Assembly: GCF_029338375.1 (NCBI RefSeq)
Contig: NZ_CP119804.1
Coordinates: 2,066,955 to 2,130,954, forward strand
DNA from: Halorussus lipolyticus
GTDB taxonomy: Archaea > Halobacteriota > Halobacteria > Halobacteriales > Haladaptataceae
DNA length: 64,000 nucleotides
Direction of reading: 5' to 3'
Position 1 is the stretch's first letter. Every line of letters begins with the position of its first letter. The position numbers were made by a program, and so were the translations under genes. This document shows, in pieces, positions 48,666-56,599 of this stretch. The notes below the pieces were generated by a model, which was not told the DNA's origin, ran no database searches, and was given only the letters and a program-made list of their open reading frames with translations.

Positions 48666-51083
48666 GTGACTTCCCGCGATTCGTGGCACGAGGTCTTCGG
48701 CCACGACGACCCCTACGACGAGCAGGTAGACGGCATCGAGACGGCCATCGACACGGCCCAGCAAGGTGGCTTCGCGGTCGTGGAGGGTGCCTGCGGGACC
48801 GGCAAGACCATGCTGGCGCTGACCGCGGGCATCGACCTCGTTCGGAATCCCGACAGCGACTACGAGCGCGTCGTCGTCCTCACCAGCGTCAAACAGCAGT
48901 TGCGGCAGTTCGAGGAGGACCTCCAGACTATCAACGCGAACCTCCCGGCCGACTGGGACCCCGTGACCGCCCTCACCCTCGTCGGCAAGGCCGACGTGTG
49001 CCCCTACAACCGGGAGAACGCGGGCGGCATCGACGACAGCAACGTCTACGAGCGATGCGAATCGCTCCGCGAGGACACCCGCGGCGTCACCGGCGAGGCC
49101 GGGGCCACGACCGCGCAGAATCTCGTCTCGCGTGCGCGAAGCCAGCAGACCGGTCTCGCCGATTCGGGGTCCCAAGGCCGGGCCGCCGCGAGCTATCTCG
49201 AAACTGCGGGCGAACCGACGCCCTACCCGCCGGAGATGCCGGAGTACGACAACTTGGAGTACTGCCCGTTCTACGCCCAGTTCCTCGAAGACGCGCCCGA
49301 CGACGGCGACCCAGTGGAAGCGGTCCCCTTCGACTTCGACGGCATGGGTCTCATCGACCCCGAGGAGCTGGTCTCGCTCTCGGTCCAGCACGGCACCTGC
49401 CCCCACTCGATGATGGGCGCAATCTTGGGCCACGCCGAGGTCGTCGTCGGCAACTACTACCACGCTTTCGACCCCGTGACGACTTCCGGATTCACCGGCG
49501 CGCTCCTCGACAAATCGACCTTCGTGGTCTGCGACGAGGCCCACATGCTCGAACCCCGCGTCCGGGACCTCGTGAGCGACGCGGTGGGCGACAAGACGCT
49601 CCGAGACGCCGAATCCGAACTCACGCAGGTCATCCAACCCCTCAAATTCGACGGCGACAAGGAGACTCACACCACCACCGACGCCGATTTGGTCCGGGGC
49701 GAACTCGAAGACAGCGAGGTGAGCCTTTCGGACATCGAGGCGACCCGCGACTTCTTCCGGGACTTGCGCGAGGAGTTGGACCGCCGGGTCACGGCCCACC
49801 TCGAACGCGAACACCGGGGCTGGAAGTCGAACCTCCACGACTTGCCCGACGACGAAATCCCCCTCCGGGACCCGACCGAACCCCAATCCGACGAAATCTC
49901 GGAGTGGGCACAAGCGGAAGGCTACCACGACGGCGTCTGGGTCAAAGCCGAGGCGGTCGGGTCGGTCGTCGCCCGCATCCTGAACGAGGCCGAGGACGAC
50001 GAGAAAGAGCGGTCAGCGCCCTCGGCGGGCCGGGTGCTGGGCGACTGGTACCGAAACGACCACGAACACTACTTCCGGGAAATCGAACTCGAACGCACGT
50101 GGAACGAGAAGGAACCCGACACGTCGTGGCGGCGGGCCTACAACGCCAGACTCGCCATGCAGAACTGCGTGCCCAGTGACGCCATCGGCGAACAACTCGC
50201 GGAGTTCGGCGGCGGCGTCCTGATGAGCGCGACCCTCGAACCCCTCGACGTGTTCGAGGAGGTCACCGGTCTCAACCACCTCGAATCCGAGCAGGGTCGC
50301 CCGGTCGAAGACCGGACCTACGGCCTGAACTTCCCCGAGAAGAACCGCGAGAGCTTCGCGGTGGACGCGCCCAAGTTCACCTACGACAACCGGGGTGCCC
50401 CCGGCGACGAGACCCCCGCTCGGCAGGTCTACGCCGACGCGCTCCGGGACGTGGCCCGGTCGTCGCCGGGCAACGTCCTCGTCGGGATGCCCAACTACGC
50501 CGAGGCCGAGTGGGCCGCCGAGAGCCTGCGAGAGAACTCCAAAGTAGAGAAGCCGGTTCTGCTGGACGAGAGTAGCGCCGACGACGTGACCGAGGACCTC
50601 AAAGCAGAGTTCTTCGGCGGCGAGGGCAAAGTCCTCGTCACCAGCCTCCGGGGCACGCTCACCGAGGGCGTCGATTACGAGGGCGACAAACTCAGCGCCG
50701 CGGTGGTCTGTGGCGTCCCCATCATCAACACCGCCAGTCCTCGGACCAAGGCAGTCCGCACGGCCTACGACCGCGCTTTCGGGGACGTCCCCGAGTCACA
50801 CTCGGGGGGCCAGTCGGGCGGGACGTCCGGCAAGGGGTTCGAGTACGCGCTCACGGTTCCAGCGGTTCGAAAGGCCCGCCAAGCCCTCGGTCGCGTGATT
50901 CGCGGGCCGGAGGAGGTCGGCGTCAGGGTCCTCGTCGATGCACGCTACGCTCGGGACTCGTGGGACAGCGTTCGGAAGTACTTCCCCGAGGTCGAGCGCG
51001 AGGAGTTTCAGACGGTCGGCACCGAGATGGGCATGGAAATGCTCTATCGCGGGCTGAACCGGTTCTGGGACCGCCACGAGTAG
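48666..51083 (+). CDS. XPD/Rad3-like Fe-S DNA helicase
   Basis: 805 aa, superfamily 2. Walker A GACGTGKT near residue 45, Walker B DEAH (Asp290-His293 in CDEAHML), and four cysteines between them at 112, 131, 200 and 245, spaced for the XPD [4Fe-4S] cluster. The C-terminal helicase half shows LVTSLRGTLTEGVDYEGDKL and the arginine finger AVRKARQALGRVIRGPEEVG. Unwinds DNA 5' to 3', in repair or related processes; XPD/DinG-type paralogues are common in haloarchaea. GTG start 48666; no ATG gives a better N-terminus. Confidence 0.88.
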   Translation: MTSRDSWHEVFGHDDPYDEQVDGIETAIDTAQQGGFAVVEGACGTGKTMLALTAGIDLVRNPDSDYERVVVLTSVKQQLRQFEEDLQTINANLPADWDPVTALTLVGKADVCPYNRENAGGIDDSNVYERCESLREDTRGVTGEAGATTAQNLVSRARSQQTGLADSGSQGRAAASYLETAGEPTPYPPEMPEYDNLEYCPFYAQFLEDAPDDGDPVEAVPFDFDGMGLIDPEELVSLSVQHGTCPHSMMGAILGHAEVVVGNYYHAFDPVTTSGFTGALLDKSTFVVCDEAHMLEPRVRDLVSDAVGDKTLRDAESELTQVIQPLKFDGDKETHTTTDADLVRGELEDSEVSLSDIEATRDFFRDLREELDRRVTAHLEREHRGWKSNLHDLPDDEIPLRDPTEPQSDEISEWAQAEGYHDGVWVKAEAVGSVVARILNEAEDDEKERSAPSAGRVLGDWYRNDHEHYFREIELERTWNEKEPDTSWRRAYNARLAMQNCVPSDAIGEQLAEFGGGVLMSATLEPLDVFEEVTGLNHLESEQGRPVEDRTYGLNFPEKNRESFAVDAPKFTYDNRGAPGDETPARQVYADALRDVARSSPGNVLVGMPNYAEAEWAAESLRENSKVEKPVLLDESSADDVTEDLKAEFFGGEGKVLVTSLRGTLTEGVDYEGDKLSAAVVCGVPIINTASPRTKAVRTAYDRAFGDVPESHSGGQSGGTSGKGFEYALTVPAVRKARQALGRVIRGPEEVGVRVLVDARYARDSWDSVRKYFPEVEREEFQTVGTEMGMEMLYRGLNRFWDRHE

Positions 51084-51173
51084 CGCCGCGAGACGCCGCT
51101 TCGAGGAAGGGCTTCGATTCGTATCGTAGTGCCTACCACGACATATTTTATTCGGAGACGTGCAACCGCGGTC

Positions 51174-51308
51174 ATGAGCAACCACCAAGTAGAGTCCGAA
51201 AAGGGCGTCGGACAAGAGACCAGCACGTTCACCGACTTTGACGGCTACGAGGGCGACGAGGAAACGGACGCGACAGACGACCACGACACGTGGGGCGTCG
51301 GCGAATAG
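51174..51308 (+). CDS. Very acidic 44-aa protein
   Basis: Starts MSNHQVESEKGVGQETSTFT and ends DDHDTWGVGE; about one third of residues are Asp or Glu. A TATA-like ATATTTTATT (51143-51152) lies about 25 bp upstream of the ATG, as expected for a leaderless transcript. There is no signal peptide or cysteine. No known family; it does not carry the leader of the RiPP precursors at 22 and 26.6 kb, so it is not counted with them. Confidence 0.5.
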   Translation: MSNHQVESEKGVGQETSTFTDFDGYEGDEETDATDDHDTWGVGE

Positions 51309-51493
51309 CCCTCGAACGCTCGTAATAGACATTTTGATGTATTCTTCAAACAACTATAGATATGTTAGAGACAACTTCAGTCATGTTTTGGTGGTGAGTG
51401 TCCCACTCACCGAGACCTATCACAATTCTCCACAGGCCGAACCCCGTTTCTCCGAGGCGAGGATTTTTGCCGAGCGCCCTCACAGATAGGGAC

Positions 51494-51949
51494 ATGACCG
51501 AGCCGCCGCTCGAAGTCGAGACCGTCCTCGTCCCCGTCGATGGAAGCGACGAGTCGGTCGAGGCCGTCGAGTACGCCGTCGCCGTCGCCGAACAGTACGA
51601 GGCCTCCGTCCACGCGATGTACGTCCTCGGCGAGGAGCTAGTCAGAGGCATCGAGAGCGGAGCCGTCGCCAAAGAGGACGTCCTCTCGGACACCGAGACG
51701 TTCATGGACACCGTTCGGGACCTCGCCGACGAGTACGGCGTGACCGTCTCGACCTCGAACGCATTCGGCTTCTCGACCACCAGAAAGACCCAACATCCCG
51801 GAAGCGCGGTCCTCGACACCGCCGAGGACATCGACGCCGACTTCATCGTGATTCCGCGCGAACCCCTCACCGGGGAACCCGGCGAAGTGCTGGAGAAGGC
51901 CGCCGAGTACGTGCTGTTGTACGCCAGCCAGCCCGTGTTGTCGGTGTGA
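51494..51949 (+). CDS. Universal stress protein (UspA family)
   Basis: 151 aa. Starts MTEPPLEVETVLVPVDGSDE. It has the first part of the Usp fold but at the site where nucleotide-binding members carry G-2x-G-9x-G(S/T) it reads IVIPREPLTGEPGEVLEKAA, so ATP binding appears lost. Single gene between the acidic 44-aa protein and the repeat-bearing 52-kb spacer. Start set by the ATG at 51494. Confidence 0.8.
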   Translation: MTEPPLEVETVLVPVDGSDESVEAVEYAVAVAEQYEASVHAMYVLGEELVRGIESGAVAKEDVLSDTETFMDTVRDLADEYGVTVSTSNAFGFSTTRKTQHPGSAVLDTAEDIDADFIVIPREPLTGEPGEVLEKAAEYVLLYASQPVLSV

Positions 51950-52105
51950 AGCTCCGATTACCGCGAGCGAACGAAGTGAGCGAGCGGACCAAGCGACGAC
52001 CAAAGTGAGCAAAGCGAACGGCGGGAGGAGTGCCGTGTTTTTCATCGACGTTTTGCCAACGGAGGGCCGCGCCGAGCGCGGCCCGAAGTGCAGCAAAAGG
52101 TCGTC

Positions 52106-52624
52106 TTAGAGCCGCAGAACCATCTCGATTTCGAAGCTCTCGGTGCCGTGGGTCTCGAAGCCGACCGACTCGTAGAGGTTGACCGCGGCGTGGTTCCAGC
52201 GTTCGACCGTCAGCCAAACCTTCTCGACGCCGTTTACCTGCCCGTAGCCGAGGAGACCCTGCATCAGCTTCGATCCGATTCCGGCGCGCTGGTAGTCCTG
52301 ATGCACGAAGATGGCGAGTTCGTGGGCGTCCTCGTCGGGGACCAGCGTGGCGTGGCCGACCGCTCGGTCGTCGTGCCACGCCACCACGTTCAGTCCGTCG
52401 AGCAGGTTCTCGAACCAGTCGCGGACCCGCGACTCGGTGGCCGGCGGGATGCCCTGCGCCCGGTCCGAGGGCGCGAAATCGGTGTACATCTCCACGACGG
52501 CCTCGAACTCGCCGTCGTAGGGCCGAATCGCTATCTCCCGGCCCTCCTTGTCGTCGAACGACAGCGGTGGCTCTGGGAAGGACCCGGCCTCCTCGTCGGG
52601 GTAGCCGCGTTCGCTCGGACTCAT
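52106..52624 (-). CDS. GNAT-family N-acetyltransferase
   Basis: 172 aa. Starts MSPSERGYPDEEAGSFPEPP; the core is IAIRPYDGEFEAVVEMYTDF, the acetyl-CoA loop VHQDYQRAGIGSKLMQGLLG (Q-x-x-G-x-G/A type) and the C-terminal NHAAVNLYESVGFETHG. Substrate unknown. Its ATG overlaps the stop of the UspA gene upstream by 4 bp, so it is the second gene of an Usp-GNAT operon. Confidence 0.86.
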   Translation of the reverse strand: MSPSERGYPDEEAGSFPEPPLSFDDKEGREIAIRPYDGEFEAVVEMYTDFAPSDRAQGIPPATESRVRDWFENLLDGLNVVAWHDDRAVGHATLVPDEDAHELAIFVHQDYQRAGIGSKLMQGLLGYGQVNGVEKVWLTVERWNHAAVNLYESVGFETHGTESFEIEMVLRL

Positions 52625-52989
52625 CGTACTAGCTTGACACTGACCGGGGAGTTCAACAGGACGAACTCCGAGATGTGGCCGAGTTTTATCTTCCCCATCG
52701 GACTGCGCTGGCCGCCGCCGAGGACGATTTGGTCGAATCCCTCGCGCTCGGCGAGGTCCACGAGTTGGCTTCCGGGGTCGCCCGAGAGGTGCCGGACCTC
52801 GGCTGTGAACTCGGCGTCTTCGAGCGTCTGGAACACCCGCGACTCGATGTCGGTCGGTTCGCGGTCGCTCTCGGGGTTTTCGAGGATGACGACGGTCAGG
52901 TCGTCGCCAGCGGCTTGGGCGCGCTCTACGCTCTGTTCGAGCGCCCGTATCGAGTCGTCGCTTCCGCCGATTCCGAGCAGGACGTTCAT
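52621..52989 (-). CDS. Universal stress protein (UspA family), short
   Basis: 122 aa from ATG 52989: MNVLLGIGGSDDSIRALEQS, ending IVLGGGQRSPMGKIKLGHIS and VSVKLVR. The G-2x-G-9x-G motif is reduced (GGGQRSPMGKIKLGHISEF), so nucleotide binding is uncertain. First gene of the Usp-GNAT operon; divergent from the DUF5806 gene at 53096. Confidence 0.82.
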   Translation of the reverse strand: MNVLLGIGGSDDSIRALEQSVERAQAAGDDLTVVILENPESDREPTDIESRVFQTLEDAEFTAEVRHLSGDPGSQLVDLAEREGFDQIVLGGGQRSPMGKIKLGHISEFVLLNSPVSVKLVR

Positions 52990-53095
52990 ATCTCCCCCAA
53001 CCGCGCCCTCCGACAAAACAGTTGTGTGGCGACCGCCTCCGTGCCAATCTCCGACAGACGATACGCTTTTCCACCTCCCACCGCTACCCCGATTC

Positions 53096-53830
53096 ATGGC
53101 AGACGAACCACCGCGTCCCTCCGAGAACGACAATCAGGACGCCGAAGCCGACCCGACTCGCACCCCCGATGCCGACCGCGAGTCGAACCCTCCTGCCGAC
53201 GAGCCATCCGCACCTGACGCCGAACCGGAGACCGAATCCGACACTGAGGAAGAACCTGAATCCGACGTAGAGCAGGTCCCCGACGAAGTTCGCAAGTACG
53301 AGCGGTTCACGAAGATGGACGGCGCGGAGTACGACCGGGTTAACGAGTTCCTGCGCGACCGGACCTACATCACCGCCCGCGAGTGGGCCATCGCCAGACT
53401 CTGCGCCGATTTCCGGACCGAGACCGGGGTCGAGATGACCAAAATCGGCGAGAACCTGCCCGAACTCGTCCCGTTCATGACCGACACCTACACCCCGCAG
53501 GCGGTCAATCAGGCGCGCTCCTCGTTCGAGGACAAGGTTCGGCAGGCGGGCGCGACCTTCCTCTACGGCGCGATGTCGGGCTTCTTCACGGCCGAGGAGT
53601 TAGACGATATGATGTACGAAGTGACCGAAGTCGCCAAGTTCCTACTGGAGGTCGAGGGCGTCGATTTGTCCGTCGAGGAGGAACTGGAGGCCGAGGACCG
53701 AATCTCGGGCGTGATGCGCGAGGTCCGGTCGGCCAGCGAACAACTCCGCCACGACGAACTCGAATGCCCGAACTGCGGTCACGAGATGGAGGCCGCCGAG
53801 GCCGACGCGAGCGCGGAAGCCGACGACTGA
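53096..53830 (+). CDS. DUF5806-type haloarchaeal protein
   Basis: 244 aa. Residues 1-65 are a disordered, Pro/Glu/Asp-rich tail. The rest is a conserved helical domain: VRKYERFTKMDGAEYDRVNE, RTYITAREWAIARLCADFRT, TGVEMTKIGENLPELVPFMT and TPQAVNQARSSFEDKVRQAG. A CxxC pair (CPNCGHEM) near the end may bind zinc. The function of the family is unknown; its steady conservation across haloarchaea suggests a core cytoplasmic role. Confidence 0.75.
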   Translation: MADEPPRPSENDNQDAEADPTRTPDADRESNPPADEPSAPDAEPETESDTEEEPESDVEQVPDEVRKYERFTKMDGAEYDRVNEFLRDRTYITAREWAIARLCADFRTETGVEMTKIGENLPELVPFMTDTYTPQAVNQARSSFEDKVRQAGATFLYGAMSGFFTAEELDDMMYEVTEVAKFLLEVEGVDLSVEEELEAEDRISGVMREVRSASEQLRHDELECPNCGHEMEAAEADASAEADD

Positions 53831-53853
53831 CTGCCGAGAGATGCAGTTGGTGG

Positions 53854-54255
53854 TTAGACCGACGCGGCGGCGTCGCCAGCATCGTGAGCAAACGGATTGA
53901 TAAAGAGGTCGTCGTACGGAAACACGGGTCGCTTCGACTGACCCTCTTGGTCGAATCGAATGATTCCGAGTGCTTCCAGTTGCGTCAACTCTTGGTGGAC
54001 GTTCTTCACGTCCCTCTCAACGAGTCGAGCGGTTTCACGGATGCTATCGGGACTGTTCTCTCGGATAACCCGAAGAAGCGTGTAAGTGCGCTCGTCGAAG
54101 ACCTCTCCGAGTTGTTTTTCGTTCGCAAACGTCACGGTCGTCGGCTTCCCGACCGATTCGCCGTCTTCGAGTTGTCGAATCGCTTCCAGTCCTTCCTCGT
54201 ACATCTCCTCACCGCCACCGACTGTGACTAAGAGGATGTTCTTATGTTCAGTCAT
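53854..54255 (-). CDS. HVO_A0114-type HTH protein, putative antitoxin (module 2)
   Basis: 133 aa from ATG 54255; a GTG at 54264 would give a 4-bp overlap with the toxin stop. The N-terminal half (ILLVTVGGGEEMYEEGLEAI, PTTVTFANEKQLGEVFDERT) precedes a winged helix (LLRVIRENSPDSIRETARLV, then DVKNVHQELTQLEALGIIRF). Haloarchaeal HVO_A0114-like proteins with this layout pair with TumE-like toxins. Here the HTH gene is second, the reverse of module 1. Likely the repressor of the two operators at 54614-54660. Confidence 0.72.
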   Translation of the reverse strand: MTEHKNILLVTVGGGEEMYEEGLEAIRQLEDGESVGKPTTVTFANEKQLGEVFDERTYTLLRVIRENSPDSIRETARLVERDVKNVHQELTQLEALGIIRFDQEGQSKRPVFPYDDLFINPFAHDAGDAAASV

Positions 54256-54260
54256 GTGAA

Positions 54261-54605
54261 TCACCTACTGTTGTCGGATGGTCCGAACCGTGCCATCGGT
54301 ATTTCGTCCCAAAACTTCTCGTAGAGTTCCACCATTCCGGGGAAATCTACGTATTTTGGTTCCGGGTCGGGTGCGACGTGTAGTTCGTGTCCTTTCGTGT
54401 CTTCGTGGGCATTGTCGTATCGCCGGATAGTTCCATCTTCGAGTGTTTCTGAATCTGGTGTGAGTGCGCCGTAATGGAGTGTGTACCGCCATCCCGAGGG
54501 ATACGCATCGTCCCCAGTCCGACGAATTGAAATTCGGACTAGCGTTCCGTCTTCGTACACCTTTGTCCGTTCGTATCCGTCGAAATCGTCGTCCGTCACT
54601 ACCAT
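54261..54605 (-). CDS. TumE-like toxin (module 2)
   Basis: 114 aa. The core GTLVRISIRRTGDDAYPSGW, RYTLHYGALTPDSETLED, IRRYDNAHEDTKGHELHVAP and FPGMVELYEKFWDEI fits the TumE/DUF6516 family: a WRYTLHY strand, an RYDNAHE strand and a final helix. It is shorter than the module 1 homologue and more typical. First gene of the operon; ATG 54605 lies 8 bp from the proximal palindrome. Confidence 0.75.
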   Translation of the reverse strand: MVVTDDDFDGYERTKVYEDGTLVRISIRRTGDDAYPSGWRYTLHYGALTPDSETLEDGTIRRYDNAHEDTKGHELHVAPDPEPKYVDFPGMVELYEKFWDEIPMARFGPSDNSR

Positions 54606-54613
54606 CCACAGAT

Positions 54614-54631
54614 GTTGGTTGAATAGCCAAC
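54614..54631. promoter_or_regulatory. Proximal palindromic operator of TA module 2
   Basis: GTTGGTTGAATAGCCAAC, arms GTTGG/CCAAC, 8 bp upstream of the toxin ATG and downstream of the TATA-like box (TTTTATG in the transcribed direction at about 54635-54641). A bound repressor would cover the expected transcription start. Confidence 0.7.
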
Positions 54632-54642
54632 AGCATAAAACC

Positions 54643-54660
54643 GTTGGTCAAGTAGCCAAC
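54643..54660. promoter_or_regulatory. Distal palindromic operator of TA module 2
   Basis: GTTGGTCAAGTAGCCAAC, the same arms as the proximal operator and 29 bp from it (centre to centre), just upstream of the TATA-like box. The two sites thus bracket the TATA element; binding at both could block transcription factor access. Confidence 0.7.
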
Positions 54661-54666
54661 GGAGTG

Positions 54667-55716
54667 CTAATCCTCCTCGTGTTTCTCGCTCCCAGCGACG
54701 AACGGCCCGATGAACAGCGTCGATTGGGAGACCGTCGCAAGCCGCGAGATGTACGAGGTGAGGGTCACGAACGGGAGGAGCGAAATCGTGATTGCGCCAC
54801 TCACGAACCAGAGGCGGTTCTCGACTGCGAGCGTCGTGCCGGGGAAGACGCCCGGATCGTAAATCTGGGTGGCGTAGAGCGCGATGAGCAGGGACGGGAG
54901 GCCGATGTAGAGGAGCGCCCGCGAGAAGTTGATGAACTCGGTTCGGATGTAGGTCGTCTTCAGGTAGCCTCTGGCCGTGACGAACAACTCGATGGCGTTT
55001 ATCATCTCGACCAGTGCCTCTCTCTCGTCGTCGTCGAGTTGCTCGCTGTACTCCTTGCGAATCAGGCGGAGTTGCCGTATCTTCCCGGAGGTGTCCAAGT
55101 TCATCACCGCCGCGACCGCCTCGAAGTCACCGAATTTGGCGTCTTCGAGGTCGTCGTTGACGCTTCTGGCCTCGGCGTCGAAGTCACGGGCGAACTCCTT
55201 CACGTCCGACCGGAGGTCCGCGTCGCCGTCGATGGTGTCGGGGAGCGAGGTGGCGCGCTCGCGGAGCGCCGACACGAGGTCGTCTAAGTACTGGCCCGGC
55301 GAGAGCGGACTCACGGTATCGTCCAGCAGGCCCTCGCTCTGTCTGCGGAGTTCCATCGTGTCCTCTAACCGACTGCGCTGGTCGCTGACCGGCCCGAGTT
55401 CCGGCGAGAGGACCAGTTGGTTGATGGAGAGGACGATGGTCACGACCGAGACCACGGTCTTCATCAGTTCCACGAGTGCCGACGCTGGCGAGATGCCCTG
55501 CGCGAGAAATCGCTGGGCCGAGACGGGACCGAAGGTACCGACCGCGATGGTCAGCAAGAACGTGCCCGCCCCGAGGAGACCGACGACCAACCACCGGTTC
55601 GCGTCGAGGAGAAACCAGCGTTTGAAGTCGAAGACGGCCTCACCGAGCGGTCCGCGGTCGGGTTGCTCGATGGTGTCGGTTATCTCGGTCGGCGAGTCGA
55701 TGTCCGCACCAGTCAT
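54667..55716 (-). CDS. Membrane protein with central coiled domain, hypothetical
   Basis: 349 aa from ATG 55716. Two N-terminal hydrophobic helices (about 40-63 and 78-100), a large soluble helical middle (RQSEGLLDDTVSPLSPGQYL, LEDAKFGDFEAVAAVMNLDT) and two more hydrophobic helices (about 265-285 and 300-325), ending GSEKHEED. I recognise no family. It starts just downstream of the 31-bp tandem repeat. Confidence 0.6.
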   Translation of the reverse strand: MTGADIDSPTEITDTIEQPDRGPLGEAVFDFKRWFLLDANRWLVVGLLGAGTFLLTIAVGTFGPVSAQRFLAQGISPASALVELMKTVVSVVTIVLSINQLVLSPELGPVSDQRSRLEDTMELRRQSEGLLDDTVSPLSPGQYLDDLVSALRERATSLPDTIDGDADLRSDVKEFARDFDAEARSVNDDLEDAKFGDFEAVAAVMNLDTSGKIRQLRLIRKEYSEQLDDDEREALVEMINAIELFVTARGYLKTTYIRTEFINFSRALLYIGLPSLLIALYATQIYDPGVFPGTTLAVENRLWFVSGAITISLLPFVTLTSYISRLATVSQSTLFIGPFVAGSEKHEED

Positions 55717-55742
55717 CCGACGATGGAATTTGTCGGCCGGCA

Positions 55743-55823
55743 CTATTGTTCCGTCGGCCGTTTCCGCCCGACGCTATTGTTCCGTCGGCCGTTTCCGCCC
55801 GACGCTATTGTTCCGTCGGCCGT
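55743..55823. repeat. 31-bp direct tandem repeat, 2.6 copies
   Basis: Two exact copies of a 31-bp unit beginning CTATTGTTCCGTCGGCCG (55743-55773 and 55774-55804) and a partial third (55805-55823). Located between a membrane-protein gene and the 55831 gene, in the promoter zone of the former. The unit contains the short dyad CGTCGGCCG. Confidence 0.8.
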
Positions 55824-55830
55824 ACTCGGG

Positions 55831-56445
55831 CTATTCGTCGTCGTCGCTGGACGGCGGCCCGAAGTTCTGGGGTTCGTCGTGGGTGAACTCGACTCGCTGG
55901 TTAGTCAGAGTCCGGACGTAGGTGTGCATCTCTCCGGCGCTCTCGGCGGCCGTGAGCATCGGTTGGGCGTTCTGGGCGTCGTAGTAGGCCGGGTAGAGGA
56001 CGGCGACCTCTCGGTCGCGGTCCTCCATGGCGACCACGAACAGCACGAGGCCGTCGGCCGTCGCCCGGAAGGCCTCGTAGGCGTCGAAGGACACCTCGCC
56101 CGCCAGCAGGGCTTCGAGTTCGCCGAACTCGTCGTCGGGGACCAGCACGTCGATACCGAATCGCTCGTCGTCCTCGTCGGGGACCAGCGCGGTCACGTCG
56201 CCGGGGTGGAGTTGGAGGGTGTCCCACCCGTCGGCCTCGTACTCGTCGGCGGTGGCCTCCATGTCCGAAACGATGTCGTCCCAGAACTCCGCCGCCCGGA
56301 GGTGGGTGCCGGGCATCTCGCCCGCCTGCTCGAAGGCGGCGGCCGGGTCGTCCTCGGCGAGTGCTTCGAGGTCCGCTTCGTCTCCGTCGGCGGGTACTTC
56401 GGCGTCGTCTCCCAACTCGTCGCGCTCCTCGGCGTCGTCGCTCAT
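55831..56445 (-). CDS. Hypothetical haloarchaeal protein (204 aa)
   Basis: Strongly acidic with a disordered N-terminus (EERDELGDDAEVPADGDEAD) and a conserved-looking core: AAEFWDDIVSDMEATADEYE, WDTLQLHPGDVTALVP and DDERFGIDVLVPDDEFGELE, ending VEFTHDEPQNFGPPSSDDDE. No transmembrane segment. Function unknown. The upstream gene is Dps, divergent and 154 bp away. Confidence 0.6.
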   Translation of the reverse strand: MSDDAEERDELGDDAEVPADGDEADLEALAEDDPAAAFEQAGEMPGTHLRAAEFWDDIVSDMEATADEYEADGWDTLQLHPGDVTALVPDEDDERFGIDVLVPDDEFGELEALLAGEVSFDAYEAFRATADGLVLFVVAMEDRDREVAVLYPAYYDAQNAQPMLTAAESAGEMHTYVRTLTNQRVEFTHDEPQNFGPPSSDDDE

Positions 56446-56599
56446 GGTTTCGAACGCGACTGTAAAGGCTAAAAGTCTTGGTACTCGTGGGCAACCGGCG
56501 GCCTCCTTGCCGGGTGCTTCCCGTCCGATGCTCCTCGGCCGATACTTCTCGCCCGAACTTTCTTACCCCGCGTCGTCGTGCTGGTCGTGGGGGAAAACG

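Noticed and set aside
51960-52010. Repeat GAGCGAACGAAGTGAGCGAG as a functional site
   Set aside because: This kind of low-complexity sequence is common in GC-rich haloarchaeal intergenic DNA; a similar stretch ends the window at 63980-64000.
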